Positions 48,926 through 57,200 of a stretch of 64,000 nucleotides of DNA are shown piece by piece (the stretch's first letter is position 1; each line of letters opens with the position of its first letter). A model generated the notes under the pieces. It was not told the DNA's origin. It saw only the letters and a program-made list of their open reading frames with translations, and searched no databases. Made by a program: the position numbers and the translations under genes. This DNA comes from an uncultured Candidatus Entotheonella sp. (GTDB taxonomy: Bacteria > Tectomicrobia > Entotheonellia > Entotheonellales > Entotheonellaceae), in assembly GCA_958295825.1 (NCBI GenBank), contig OY282375.1:3209489-3273488 (forward strand), in the 5' to 3' direction.

Positions 48926-49432
48926 TTAAACCGGCGGCATCGTAGTGTAGCCGCTCTCAGAAGTCTGATCCAGTCTCAACAATCTGCCCTGATCTGCTGA
49001 GATTCGTGCTTCCGTTGACGCTTCACGGGCCACCGCCGCCGAAGGCGGACTTACACGGCCTCCACGTCCGTTTTGCGCCTCCACCAAGCTGGCGGCGGCG
49101 TGCCTCAAGTTTCGTGCCGCGTTCAAGTCCCGGTCCAGCACCACGCCGCAGTCGCACGCATACGTACGAACGTTCAACGGCACCTCCCGGACCTGGCCGC
49201 AGCCGGAACACGATTTCGTTGACGGAAACCATCGGTCCGCCTGCACCAGGCGCACGCCAGACGCTTCGCACTTGTAGTAGCCGATGGTCGGGGCCGCCTC
49301 GTTGGAGATGCCGAGCAAGTCGGCGACGGCATAGTAGCGCGTCCCGCCACGTGTCTTGCGAGCGGGCAGGAGTTCGCCCGACTTTTCCCAACGCCGCAGC
49401 GCTGCCTATCTTGACAAGTCGCTTATCCATTT
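48926..49432 (-). mobile_element. IS607-type remnant: TnpA head fused to TnpB tail
   Basis: Reading the minus strand, ATG at 49432 begins MDKRLVKIGSAA, the start of an IS607 serine-recombinase TnpA. A shifted frame then gives LRRWEKSGELLPARKTRGG and TRYYAVADLLG, the MerR-like helix-turn-helix of TnpA. It joins directly to YKCEASGVRLVQADRWFPS, TKSCSGCGQVREVPL and CGVVLDRDLNAARNL, the zinc-ribbon end of TnpB. The recombinase core and most of TnpB, including its RuvC acidic residues apart from the last, are deleted. The ATG overlaps the 3' end of rlmN. Confidence 0.75.
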
Positions 49433-50497
49433 CAAGCCCTCGGGGGCTGTCAACCGCTCGGCGGCCTGCTCGGCATACCGTAACTGGCCGCAGGCGGCGG
49501 AGATGTCGCGCCCGCGGCTCCGGCGCACGGAGGCCGACACACCGTGCTCGACAAGCCACCTCCAGAAGCGCTGCACGGTGTCGTCCGTCGGGCGGCGGTA
49601 CGGCGCCTCGGGTATCTCGTTGAACGGCAGCAGATTGACCTTGCAACGCAGGCCGTGCAGCAGCTTGACCAGGCGTTTGGCGTCGGCCAGGCTGTCGTTG
49701 ACGTCGCGCAGCAGCACGTACTCGAAGGTAATCCGCTGGCGTACCGCCAGGGGAAAATCACGGCACGCCTGCAGCAGCCTGGCGATGGGATAGGCCTTGT
49801 TGACAGGCATGATGCGGCTGCGCACGGCGTCGGTGGTGGCGTTGAGGGAAACGGCGAGGTTCACCTTCAGGTCCTCGCGGCCAAACGCCTCCAGGCGGCG
49901 GGCCAGACCGGACGTCGAGACGGTAATCCGGCGCGGCGAAATGCCCAGCCCCCAATCGGCCGTCAGAATGCGCACCGCCTGCACGGTGCCGCCAAAATTG
50001 TCCAGCGGCTCACCCATGCCCATGAACACGATGTTCGTAAAGTCTCGCGCCGGCTCCCGGCCCGGCTCCTGAAAATGCAGCACCTGCCCGACGATCTCGG
50101 CCGGTCGCAGGCTGCGCACCAAGCCGCCCTGCGCGGTCAGGCAGAAGCGGCAACCCAGGGCGCAGCCCACCTGCGTGGAAACACAAATGGTGCGCTTGTC
50201 GCCGCGCGGGATCAGCACCGTCTCGATCCGGTTGCCGTCCGCGACGCCAAACAGCAGCTTCTCGGCGCCGTCTTCGCTGCGCTGCCGCCGCAGGAGGCTC
50301 AGGGTGCTGACGTACAACTCCTGTTGCAGGCGTTGCCGCAACGCCTCGGGCAGATTCGTCATCTGCTGCACGCTGGTGGCCTGGCGCTTGTACACCCAGT
50401 GGCAGACCTGCCGGGCGCGAAAATCCGGCTCTCCCCGAGCAGCAAGGAAGGCCTCCATCTCATCACGCCGCAAGTCGCGCAGGTCGGTGAGTAACAT
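49406..50497 (-). CDS. rlmN: Dual-specificity 23S rRNA/tRNA (adenine-C2) methyltransferase RlmN
   Basis: This 363-residue radical-SAM enzyme methylates A2503 of 23S rRNA and A37 of some tRNAs. The cluster-binding motif CALGCRFC is followed by FTNIVFMGMGEPLDN, VNLAVSLNATTDAVRSRIMP and VNLLPFNEIP. The C-terminal catalytic Cys lies in RGRDISAACGQLR. The last ~25 residues (after QLRYAEQ) are unusual and the final codons coincide with the start of an IS607-type tnpA, so the native 3' end may have been replaced by insertion. Confidence 0.93.
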   Translation of the reverse strand: MLLTDLRDLRRDEMEAFLAARGEPDFRARQVCHWVYKRQATSVQQMTNLPEALRQRLQQELYVSTLSLLRRQRSEDGAEKLLFGVADGNRIETVLIPRGDKRTICVSTQVGCALGCRFCLTAQGGLVRSLRPAEIVGQVLHFQEPGREPARDFTNIVFMGMGEPLDNFGGTVQAVRILTADWGLGISPRRITVSTSGLARRLEAFGREDLKVNLAVSLNATTDAVRSRIMPVNKAYPIARLLQACRDFPLAVRQRITFEYVLLRDVNDSLADAKRLVKLLHGLRCKVNLLPFNEIPEAPYRRPTDDTVQRFWRWLVEHGVSASVRRSRGRDISAACGQLRYAEQAAERLTAPEGLKWISDLSR

Positions 50498-50539
50498 CCC
50501 TATTGGCCCTCTTTATAATGCCGTCTGCGCAGCAAGTGT

Positions 50540-50865
50540 ACGCTCCCGAGTACGACGCCAGAGGTCGTGGCTGCCCTGAATCAGTATTTCGACCGCATGG
50601 TGCGGGTGATCTTCGCGCACCACGGCGCGCTGGACAAGTACCTCGGCGATGGCCTCATGGCGTTGTTCGGCGCGCCCCTGGAACAACCCGACCATCCCCG
50701 GCACGCCGTGCAAGCGGCGATTGCGGACCTCAATGCTGTCCGCCGCCGCGCCAACCTCGCCCCCCTCGATGTCGGTATCGGCATCAACCGCGGCGCGGCC
50801 ATCGGCGACGTGGGCAACGTCGCCCAGCGCCTGCAAACGGAGGCCGTCGCCAGCCTGTCCGCGCC
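50540..50865 (+). pseudogene. Class III adenylate/guanylate cyclase remnant
   Basis: The plus strand reads TPEVVAALNQYFDRMVRVIF, then HHGALDKYLGDGLMALFGAP and DHPRHAVQAAIADL, with a later VGIGINRGAAIGDVGNVAQR. These are the middle of a class III cyclase catalytic domain. The preceding strand with the first metal-binding Asp and the end of the domain are missing, and sequence between the blocks is compressed. It is a dead fragment just before tRNA-Leu. Confidence 0.7.
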
Positions 50866-50924
50866 TACCGCATCGGTCCGTCCCGCGCTGCCTGATGCCT
50901 GCACGGCGGGGGCCAAATTGCTAA

Positions 50925-50953
50925 TTGCAAGGTCAGACGAAAAACCTTATAGT
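50925..50953 (+). promoter_or_regulatory. Promoter of tRNA-Leu
   Basis: TTGCAA (50925-50930), a 17-base spacer and TATAGT (50948-50953) precede the tRNA by 19 bases. Confidence 0.65.
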
Positions 50954-50972
50954 GTCTCTCCTTGCCCCGTAT

Positions 50973-51056
50973 GCCGAAGTGGCGGAATTGGTAGACGCGC
51001 ATGATTCAGGGTCATGTGGGGGTCACCTCGTGGGAGTTCGAGTCTCCCCTTCGGCA
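50973..51056 (+). tRNA. tRNA-Leu (CAG)
   Basis: Acceptor GCCGAAG pairs with CTTCGGC. The anticodon stem CATGA/TCATG holds loop TTCAGGG (anticodon CAG), a long variable arm GTGGGGGTCACCTC marks a class II tRNA, and the T arm is GGGAG-TTCGAGT-CTCCC. CCA is not encoded. Confidence 0.95.
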
Positions 51057-51089
51057 TTTAACCACCCTTCCCCCTCTGTTCCCTACTGT

Positions 51090-51129
51090 AGATGCGGGTC
51101 GGATCAGCGAAGTAATCCGACCCGCATCT
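51090..51129. terminator. Perfect 15-bp hairpin between tRNA-Leu and tRNA-fMet
   Basis: AGATGCGGGTCGGAT and its exact reverse complement are separated by a 10-base loop. Its place after tRNA-Leu suits an RNA-processing or transcript-end signal, though there is no long T-tract. The -35 box of the tRNA-fMet promoter begins at its last base. Confidence 0.6.
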
Positions 51130-51157
51130 TGACAATGCCACCGGCAGGCGATATGCT
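51129..51157 (+). promoter_or_regulatory. Promoter of tRNA-fMet
   Basis: TTGACA (51129-51134), 17 bases, then TATGCT (51152-51157) lie 14 bases before the tRNA: a near-consensus sigma-70 promoter. Confidence 0.8.
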
Positions 51158-51170
51158 TTCCGTCATCCAG

Positions 51171-51244
51171 TGCGGGGTGGAGCAGTCAGGCAGCTCGTTG
51201 GGCTCATAACCCAAAGGTCGCTGGTTCAAATCCAGCCCCCGCTA
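51171..51244 (+). tRNA. Initiator tRNA-fMet (CAT)
   Basis: The 1-72 pair is a T-T mismatch, followed by GCGGGG with CCCCGC. The anticodon stem ends in three G-C pairs (TTGGG/CCCAA) around CTCATAA. Both are initiator hallmarks. The T arm is GCTGG-TTCAAAT-CCAGC. CCA is not encoded. Confidence 0.95.
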
Positions 51245-51254
51245 TCAAAAAATC

Positions 51255-51287
51255 GGCGCTCCCCGAACAGGGGGCGCCGGTTTTTTT
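51255..51287 (+). terminator. Intrinsic terminator after tRNA-fMet
   Basis: A GC-rich hairpin (GGCGCTCCCC with GGGGGCGCC, loop GAACA) is followed directly by seven T residues. Confidence 0.9.
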
Positions 51288-51367
51288 GTGCCGCGGCGTC
51301 TGCCCTGAATCCAAACCGTTTCCTCATCCTCGTCCACCCCATCAATCCGAACCGGAAATGCGACAAA

Positions 51368-51410
51368 GCAAAAAAAGGCGTGCGGGAGAAATTCCCCCAC
51401 ACGCCTTTCC
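51368..51410 (-). terminator. Terminator of the NPC-repeat peptide gene
   Basis: On the minus strand AAGGCGTGTGGGGGAA and TTCTCCCGCACGCCTT form a stem followed by a run of seven T. Near-identical copies lie at 53622-53659 and 54228-54268. Confidence 0.85.
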
Positions 51411-51436
51411 TGCTCCGGCAACGACTCGACGCCTAA

Positions 51437-51604
51437 CTAGTTGCCGTCACCGCCGTCGTCGGGATTGCACGGGTTGCAAGGATTACACGGGTTGCAGGGA
51501 TTGCACGGATTCGCCTCGCCTTCCTCATGACCGGCGCCAAACGCTACCGAGGAACCGACAAGGAACATCGCCAAGGTCAGAAAGACAACGATGGACTTGC
51601 GCAT
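51437..51604 (-). CDS. Small secreted peptide with five NPC tripeptides
   Basis: A 55-residue gene is supported by GCAGGAGG 8 bases before the ATG at 51604, an upstream promoter and a downstream terminator. The product has a clear signal peptide (MRKSIVVFLTLAMFLVGSSV then AFGAG). The mature part is only about 30 residues: an acidic HEEGEA, five consecutive NPC tripeptides (NPCNPCNPCNPCNPC) and NPDDGGDGN. Five cysteines in a regular every-third-residue array suggest a metal-binding or disulfide-rich exported peptide. I recognise no named family. Confidence 0.8.
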   Translation of the reverse strand: MRKSIVVFLTLAMFLVGSSVAFGAGHEEGEANPCNPCNPCNPCNPCNPDDGGDGN

Positions 51605-51652
51605 GAGTTTGCCTCCTGCGTGTTTAATGGTTCGTTCATTCGGAATGGGCTA

Positions 51653-51682
51653 TTTCTACCAGAGGTTCCCGTGCATTGTCAA
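51653..51682 (-). promoter_or_regulatory. Promoter of the NPC-repeat peptide gene
   Basis: On the minus strand TTGACA (51682-51677) is followed after 18 bases by TAGAAA (51658-51653), about 50 bases before the ATG. Confidence 0.55.
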
Positions 51683-51732
51683 ATCAAATTAAACAGCCGC
51701 ATCGGGCAAGGCCAACGACGAGGCTGCAAGGC

Positions 51733-52209
51733 TCACTGCGGCGGCTCCGGGAAAGCGGGCGCGTCGTCCGGCTGCGGTGCGCCGGTCAATATCCGCAGCG
51801 CGTCCACGGACGCTTCCACACCCGACAGACGTTCATTCAAGCGGCCCATCTCCACACGCACGGCCTCGAACTCTTGGCTCATATCGCTGCGCAGGCCGCC
51901 CATTTCCGAACGCACGGCCTTGAATTCCCGGCTCACGTGGTCGCGCAGACCGCCTATCTCCGTCGGCACCGTTTCGGCCAGCGTATCCACCCGGCCGTCG
52001 AGCGCCCGGACGTCCTGGCGCAACGCGTCGATGCTTCCCAGCAGCGGCGCCACCGTCGAGGTTACGACCCATTGCATGCTGGAGACGGCCCACTGCATAC
52101 CGCCCACAATGCCCCCGACAAGAATCACCAAGGCCACGGCAAAGGCCAGCTATTCCTTGAAGCCGAAGAACAGGCTGCCGGGCTTGACCGTTTCATCGCG
52201 TACCGCCAC
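51733..52209 (-). pseudogene. Coiled-coil membrane protein, copy 1, nonsense mutation
   Basis: From GTG 52209 the minus strand gives VAVRDETVKPGSLFFGFKE and then a TAG stop where copy 2 (52287-52790) has a leucine codon. The frame continues as LAFAVALVILVGGIVGGM (transmembrane), a coiled coil (GSIDALRQDVRALDGRVDTL, REFKAVRSEMGGLRSDM) and a tail RLSGVEASVDALRILTGAP that differs from copy 2. An internal GTG (52137) could give a 134-residue product lacking the N-terminus and half the membrane helix. More likely the gene is dead. Confidence 0.65.
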
Positions 52210-52286
52210 GTCTGCCTCGCGGCATTTTCCTCAAGCGCCTGAACGCGGTCGTCGAGGTTGCGAACGCCTCGCAGGCGGCAAGGTCT

Positions 52287-52790
52287 TCATTCCGTCTCCG
52301 TTGCCGGCGTGCTGGCGGCCCCGGCTTGGCCGGTACGCTGTTCGAGCAGGGTTTCCACCCGCGTCAGGCGCTCGCTGAGGGCTGCGATATCCTCGCGGAC
52401 GTTGACGATCTCTCCCCGCACGGCCTTGAATTCCTGGCTCATGTCGCTGCGCAGACCGCCTATCTCCGTCGGCACCGTTTCGGCCAGCGTATGCACCCGG
52501 CTGTCGAGCGCCCGGACGTCCTGGCGCAACGCGTCGATGCTTCCCAGCAGCGGCGCTACCGTCGAGGTTACGACCCATTGCATGCTGGAGACGGCCCACT
52601 GCATGCCGCCCACAATGCCCCCGACAAGAATCACCAGGGCCACGGCAAAGGCCAGCAACTCCTTGAAGCCGACGGACAGGCCACCGGGCTTGACCGTTTC
52701 ATCGCGTACCGCCATGTCTGCCCGATGAAGTCGATGGCTGAGGCGGCCTCGGCGTACCCGGGGCTTGACCGTTTCATCGCGTACCGACAT
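52287..52790 (-). CDS. Membrane-anchored coiled-coil protein, copy 2
   Basis: The 167-residue protein starts at ATG 52790, which has an excellent AGGAGGC site. The first ten residues (MSVRDETVKP) are repeated at 26-35 (MAVRDETVKP), reflecting a small DNA duplication. A transmembrane helix follows (LLAFAVALVILVGGIVGGMQ, about 45-64), then a coiled coil (GSIDALRQDVRALDSRVHTL, MSQEFKAVRGEIVNVREDI). The tail AALSERLTRVETLLEQR and AGAASTPATETE is shared with the next gene at 52883. Function unknown; it is one of several related genes in this region. Confidence 0.7.
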   Translation of the reverse strand: MSVRDETVKPRVRRGRLSHRLHRADMAVRDETVKPGGLSVGFKELLAFAVALVILVGGIVGGMQWAVSSMQWVVTSTVAPLLGSIDALRQDVRALDSRVHTLAETVPTEIGGLRSDMSQEFKAVRGEIVNVREDIAALSERLTRVETLLEQRTGQAGAASTPATETE

Positions 52791-52882
52791 GTCTGCCTCC
52801 TGCGTCTCTGCCTCGCGGCATTTTCTTCAAGCGCCTGAACGCGGTCGTCGAGGTTGCGAACGCCTCGCAGGCGGCAAGGTCT

Positions 52883-53371
52883 TCATTCCGTCTCCGTTGC
52901 CGGCGTGCTGGCGGCCCCGGCTTGGCCGGCGCGCTGTTCGAGCAGGGTTTCCACCCGCGTCAGGCGCTCGCTGAGGGCTGCGATATCCTCGCGGACGTTG
53001 ACGATCTCTCCCCGCACGGCCTTGAATTCACGGTCTACGGCCTCGAAGCGGCGATCCAAGACCTCGAAGCGGTGATCCACGGCCTCGAACTGGCGATCCA
53101 CGGCCTCGAACTGGCGGTCCACGGCCTCGAAGCGGCGGTCTACGGCCTCGAATCCGCGCCGCATGTCCTCGCGCAGCAGACGCACGTCTTCGCGCAGCAG
53201 GCGCATGTCTTCACGCATCGGCGTGACGGCCATCGACACGACCAGGCCCATGCCGGCGATCATGACCACGACGAGGGCTGCCGCGGCGCTGATAACCTGA
53301 ATGAAGTCTCTGGAGGTGGGCAGCTGCGGGCTTGCGGGTTGTGCCGGCGGTGTCTGGTTTTCCACGACCAT
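52883..53371 (-). CDS. Membrane-anchored coiled-coil protein, copy 3 (FEAVDR repeats)
   Basis: The 162-residue product starts at ATG 53371 with AAAGGAGG upstream. After a Pro-rich cytosolic segment comes a transmembrane helix (about residues 27-49, VISAAAALVVVMIAGMGLVV). A coiled coil of REDMRLL units and six to seven heptads follows (FEAVDRR, FEAVDRQ, FEVLDRR and similar). Its last ~50 residues (VRGEIVNVREDIAALSERLT to the end) are nearly identical to copy 2, so the genes are mosaics. Function unknown. Confidence 0.7.
   Translation of the reverse strand: MVVENQTPPAQPASPQLPTSRDFIQVISAAAALVVVMIAGMGLVVSMAVTPMREDMRLLREDVRLLREDMRRGFEAVDRRFEAVDRQFEAVDRQFEAVDHRFEVLDRRFEAVDREFKAVRGEIVNVREDIAALSERLTRVETLLEQRAGQAGAASTPATETE
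53040..53165 (-). repeat. 21-bp repeats encoding FEAVDR heptads
   Basis: Units of the form (cgg)cctcgaagcggcgatccac recur about six times on the plus strand, each encoding one heptad of the coiled coil on the minus strand. Confidence 0.75.
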
Positions 53372-53448
53372 GAGTGCTTTTCCTCCTTTGTCGGCATCAT
53401 ACGCCGGTTGGCACGGGAAGCAAGCTGCGGACCCTTGCCATGCAATAC

Positions 53449-54215
53449 CGGCGCGGAGCCGGTAGGGAAGGGAACGGTCGGCAAAGCACAGAAATTCAGG
53501 GCCGTGACGCCTCTCCGGGAGCGCGGGCATCTTGCCCGCAGGGTTCCTGCTTGGCGGGCTGGAAGCCCGCGCTCCCAGGGCGAGGCCGCAAGGCGACTTC
53601 TGAAACCGGCCGGTGCGTGATTAAAAAAGGCGCGTGGGAGAAATTCCCCACACGCCTTCCTGTTACGGTAAACGAATGGATTGTGTCCACAAGACTGGGG
53701 CGGCGCGGAGCCGGTAGGGAAGGAAACGGTCGGCAAAGCGTAGACGTGCAGGGCCGTGACGCCTTTCCGGGAGCGTGGGCATTTTGTGCGCAGGGTTCCT
53801 GCTTGGCGGGCTGGAAGCCCGCGCTCCCAGCGGCCGTCTTCCGGTTTTTGGCGCTACGTCAAGGAAGGATTGGGCCCGCAAAATTGGGGCGGCGTGGAGC
53901 CGGTAGGGAAGGGAACGGTCGGCAAAGCGTAGACGTGCAGGACCGTGACGCCTTTCCGGGAGCGTGGGCATTTTGTCCGCAGGGTTCCTGCTTGGCGGGC
54001 TGGAAGCCCGCGCTCCCAGCGGCCGTATCCCGGTTTTTGGCGCTACGTCAAGGAAGGATTGGGCCCGCAAAATTGGGGCGGCGTGGAGCCGGTAGGGAAG
54101 GGAACGGTCGGCAAAGCGTAGGAATGCAGGACCGTGATGCCTCTCCGGGAGCGCGGGCATCTTGCCCGCAGGGTTCCTACTTGGCGGGCTGGAAGCCCGC
54201 GCTCCCAGGGCAAAC
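53449..54215. repeat. Four-copy REP-like array, period 189 bp, in an 850-base non-coding stretch
   Basis: Units starting with GGAGCCGGTAGGGAAGG at about 53456, 53705, 53894 and 54083 repeat almost exactly; the last three are 189 bases apart. Each contains palindromes (GCGGGCATCTTGCCCGC or its GTGGGCATTTTG variant, and GGCGGGCTGGAAGCCCGC). The open frames here (for example 53374-54351 plus and 53663-54160 minus) consist only of the repeats and are not genes. Confidence 0.85.
53622..53659 (-). terminator. Duplicated copy of the local terminator
   Basis: The hairpin GGCGTGTGGGGAATTTCTCC to CACGCGCC followed by six T on the minus strand matches those at 51368 and 54228. Its flank (TTACGGTAAACGAATGGA) matches the flank of the 54228 copy, so a whole gene end seems to have been duplicated. 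No intact gene is directly upstream of it. Confidence 0.75.
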
Positions 54216-54227
54216 CGACCGGCGCGT

Positions 54228-54268
54228 GATAAAAAAAAGGCGTGTGGGAGAAATTCCCCACACGCCTT
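54228..54268 (-). terminator. Terminator of the 1112-residue lipoprotein gene
   Basis: On the minus strand GGCGTGTGGGGAA and TTCTCCCACACGCC form a stem followed by eight T, 25 bases after the stop codon. Confidence 0.88.
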
Positions 54269-54292
54269 TCTGTTACGGTAACGAATGGACTA

Positions 54293-57200
54293 CTAACGCG
54301 TGGCGCCGTAGGCGCCGACGAGATGCAATACATCCACAATCCGAGTGTTGAACGTGCCGGTTACCGCCGGTGGCTGCGCGGTAGTGGGGCTGACATTGGC
54401 GTGGTGGTCCACGAAGGCGTGTGACCACTTGCCATCGCTGGTATATCCTGGGATGTCAATCTTCGCTACGCCATCCATGGCAGTGGCCGCCAAGGCGTTC
54501 GCTGGCCTAGTCAGATCCACAACCCAAGTGTCCGCCGTTATCGGGTTGGTGCTGCCGCCCGTGGGCGTCGTTTTGAAGGTGTCTATCGTGCCTTTAATAT
54601 TGTTGGCATCACTAGCGCCGCCGCTAAAGTTGACAGTCAGGCGAACGTCAGCGGTAAATTCCCCCTGCCTGGTTGTGACGCCGGTGTCGCTAGCCTGGCG
54701 CTTCTCGACGTACATGCCGACCGCGGCGCCGTTATATTGGGCAGTGCCCGCGACACCGGTTAATGTAGCGTCACCTCCCACGTTCTTGGCGAAAACGCCA
54801 AATTCGTAATCCCTAAGCGCACTTGCCGGTTCACTTCGCCACCAGCCAAACGCCATGTATTCCGCATCGCCTGTCGTCACGCACTCATCATTATTTGCAC
54901 AGAAGGAAATGGATGCTGTGGCGCTTCTGGGCCTGAAATAAAGTGTTCCGCCGCTAGTCGTTGCCAGTGTCACGCTAGTCAATCTACTACCATCGTAGGT
55001 GCCCGTTGCCGTAATCATGCAGTTGGCCACTCCTGAGCATACGAACTGGCCAGAGACGCCGTGTACACTGCCGCTGAAGGAGCTCCGCATCGCCGTCGTA
55101 GAACTCGACCTAAGACCATGGCTTATGGAAAGACGTTCGTTTATTGGTCTTGTTGACCGGGCAACAAAGTTAGTGCTCCCATCGACGGAAAGAGGGGCGG
55201 CGGAGAGAGGAAATTGCCCGGATGACCAGGTACTGGCGTAATGATCCTGCAGGCTCCGGCTCAATTCGCGGTCCGTGTAAACGACGGTTGTCTGCTCGAT
55301 GCCGCCGCTTGTGCGCGTCAGTTTCGCGCCGCGGAATCCTACCGAACTGCTTCTGGACGTGTAGCCGGCCCGCTCGAACGTCAACCTGCTCCTGCGTGGC
55401 ACGGTAATATCAAGACCACTTGGCAAGTCGACCAGCGGGCTCGTAGAAGCGTCTCCAAAAAGCGTCAGCAGCTTGTCTGCCCGTTGGTTCGCCTCCAGGG
55501 TTTGCGCTTGTTGAGTCGCACGGTCTCTTTCACCCCGGGCGATACGCAGCTGCTCCTGGGTTGTCGCCAGGGCGTTCTGGGCCGTCGCCAAGTTGGACCT
55601 GGCGGCAGCCAGCTGGCCTCGCAGGCTGTCGGCGGCCGGGTTTGTTGCGTCACCAATCTGCGCTTGAAGTGCCGTCACCCTGGCGTTGGCGGCAGCCAGC
55701 TGGCCTCGCAGGCTGGTGGCGGCAGGGTTTGTTGCGTCGCCAATCTGCGTTCCAAGCCTGGTCACCGCGGCGTTGGCGGCAGCCAGCTGGCCTCGCAGGC
55801 TGTCGGCGGCAGGGTTTGTTGCGTCGCCAAGCAGCGTTTCAAGCTCCGCCACCCTGGCGTTAGCGGCAGACAGCATGCCTCGCAGGCTGGTGTCGGTCGG
55901 GTCTGTTTCGGCGCCAATCTGCGTTTCAAGCTCCGCCACCCTGGCCTTGGCAGTAGCCAACATGCCTCGCAGGCTGGTGTCGGTCGGGTCTGTTTCGTCG
56001 CCAATCTGCGTTGTAAGCCTCGTCACCTCGGCGTTGGCGGCAGCCAGCTGGCCTCGCAGGCTGGTGTCGGCAGGGTCTGTTTCGTCGCCAAGCAGCGTTT
56101 CAAGCTCCGCCACCCTGGCGTTGGCGGCAGCCAGCATGCCTCGGGTGCTGTCGGCGGCCGGGTTTGTTGCGTCGCCAAGCAGCGTTGTAAGCCTCGTCAC
56201 CTCGGCGTTGGCAGTAGCCAACCGGCCTCGCAGGCTGTCGGCGGTCGGGTCTGTTTCGACGCCAATCAGCGTTTCAAGCTCCGCCACCCTGGCGTTGGCG
56301 GTAGCCAGCATGCCTCGGGTGCTGTCGGCGGCCGGGTTTGTTGCGTCGCCAAGCAGCGTTTCAAGCTCCGCCACCCTGGCGTTGGCGGTAGCCAGCTGGC
56401 CTCGCAGGCTGTCGGCGGTCGGGTCTGTTTCGACGCCAATCAGCGTTTCAAGCCTCGTCACCTCGGCGTTGGCGGCAGCCAGCTGGCCTCGCAGGCTGTC
56501 GGCGGTCGGGTCTGTTGCGTCGCCAAGCAGCGTTTCAAGCGCCGCCACCCTGGCCTTGGCGGCAGCCAGCATGCCTCGGGTGCTGTCGGCGGCCGGGTTT
56601 GTTGCGTCGCCAAGCAGCGTTGTAAGCCTCGTCACCTCGGCGTTGGCGGCAGCCAGCTGGCCTCGCAGGCTGTCGGCGGTTGTTGCGTCGCCAATCTGCG
56701 TTTCAAGCTCCGCCACCCTGGCGTTGGCGGCAGCCAGCATGCCTCGGGTGCTGTCGGCGGCCGGGTCTGTTTCGTCGCCAATCAGCGTTGTAAGCCTCGT
56801 CACCTCGGCGTTGGCGGCAGCCAGCTGGCCTCGCAGGCTGTCGGCATTAGGGTTTGTTTCGTCGACAAGCAGCGTTGTAAGCGCCGTCACCCTGGCGTTG
56901 GCGGCAGCCAGCTGGCCTCGCAGGCTGTCGGCGGCCGGGTCTGTTTCGGTGCCAATCAGCGTTGTAAGCCTCGTCACCTCGGCGTTGGCGGTAGCCAGCT
57001 CGACTCGCAGGCTGTCGGCGGCCGGGTCTGTTTCGGCGCCAATCTGCGTTTCAAGCGCCGTCACCCTGGCGTTGGCGGCAGCCAACATGCCTCGCAGGCT
57101 GTCGGCGGTTGTTGCGTCGCCAATCAGCGTTTCAAGCTCCGCCACCCTGGCCTTGGCGGCAGCCAGCATGCCTCGGGTGCTGTCGGCGGTCGGGTCTGTT

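Noticed and set aside
53374-54351. 325-codon plus-strand frame and 165-codon minus-strand frame
   Set aside because: Both consist of the 189-bp REP-like units translated in frame (repeated GSCLAGWKPALP peptides). This is a known artefact of palindromic repeats.
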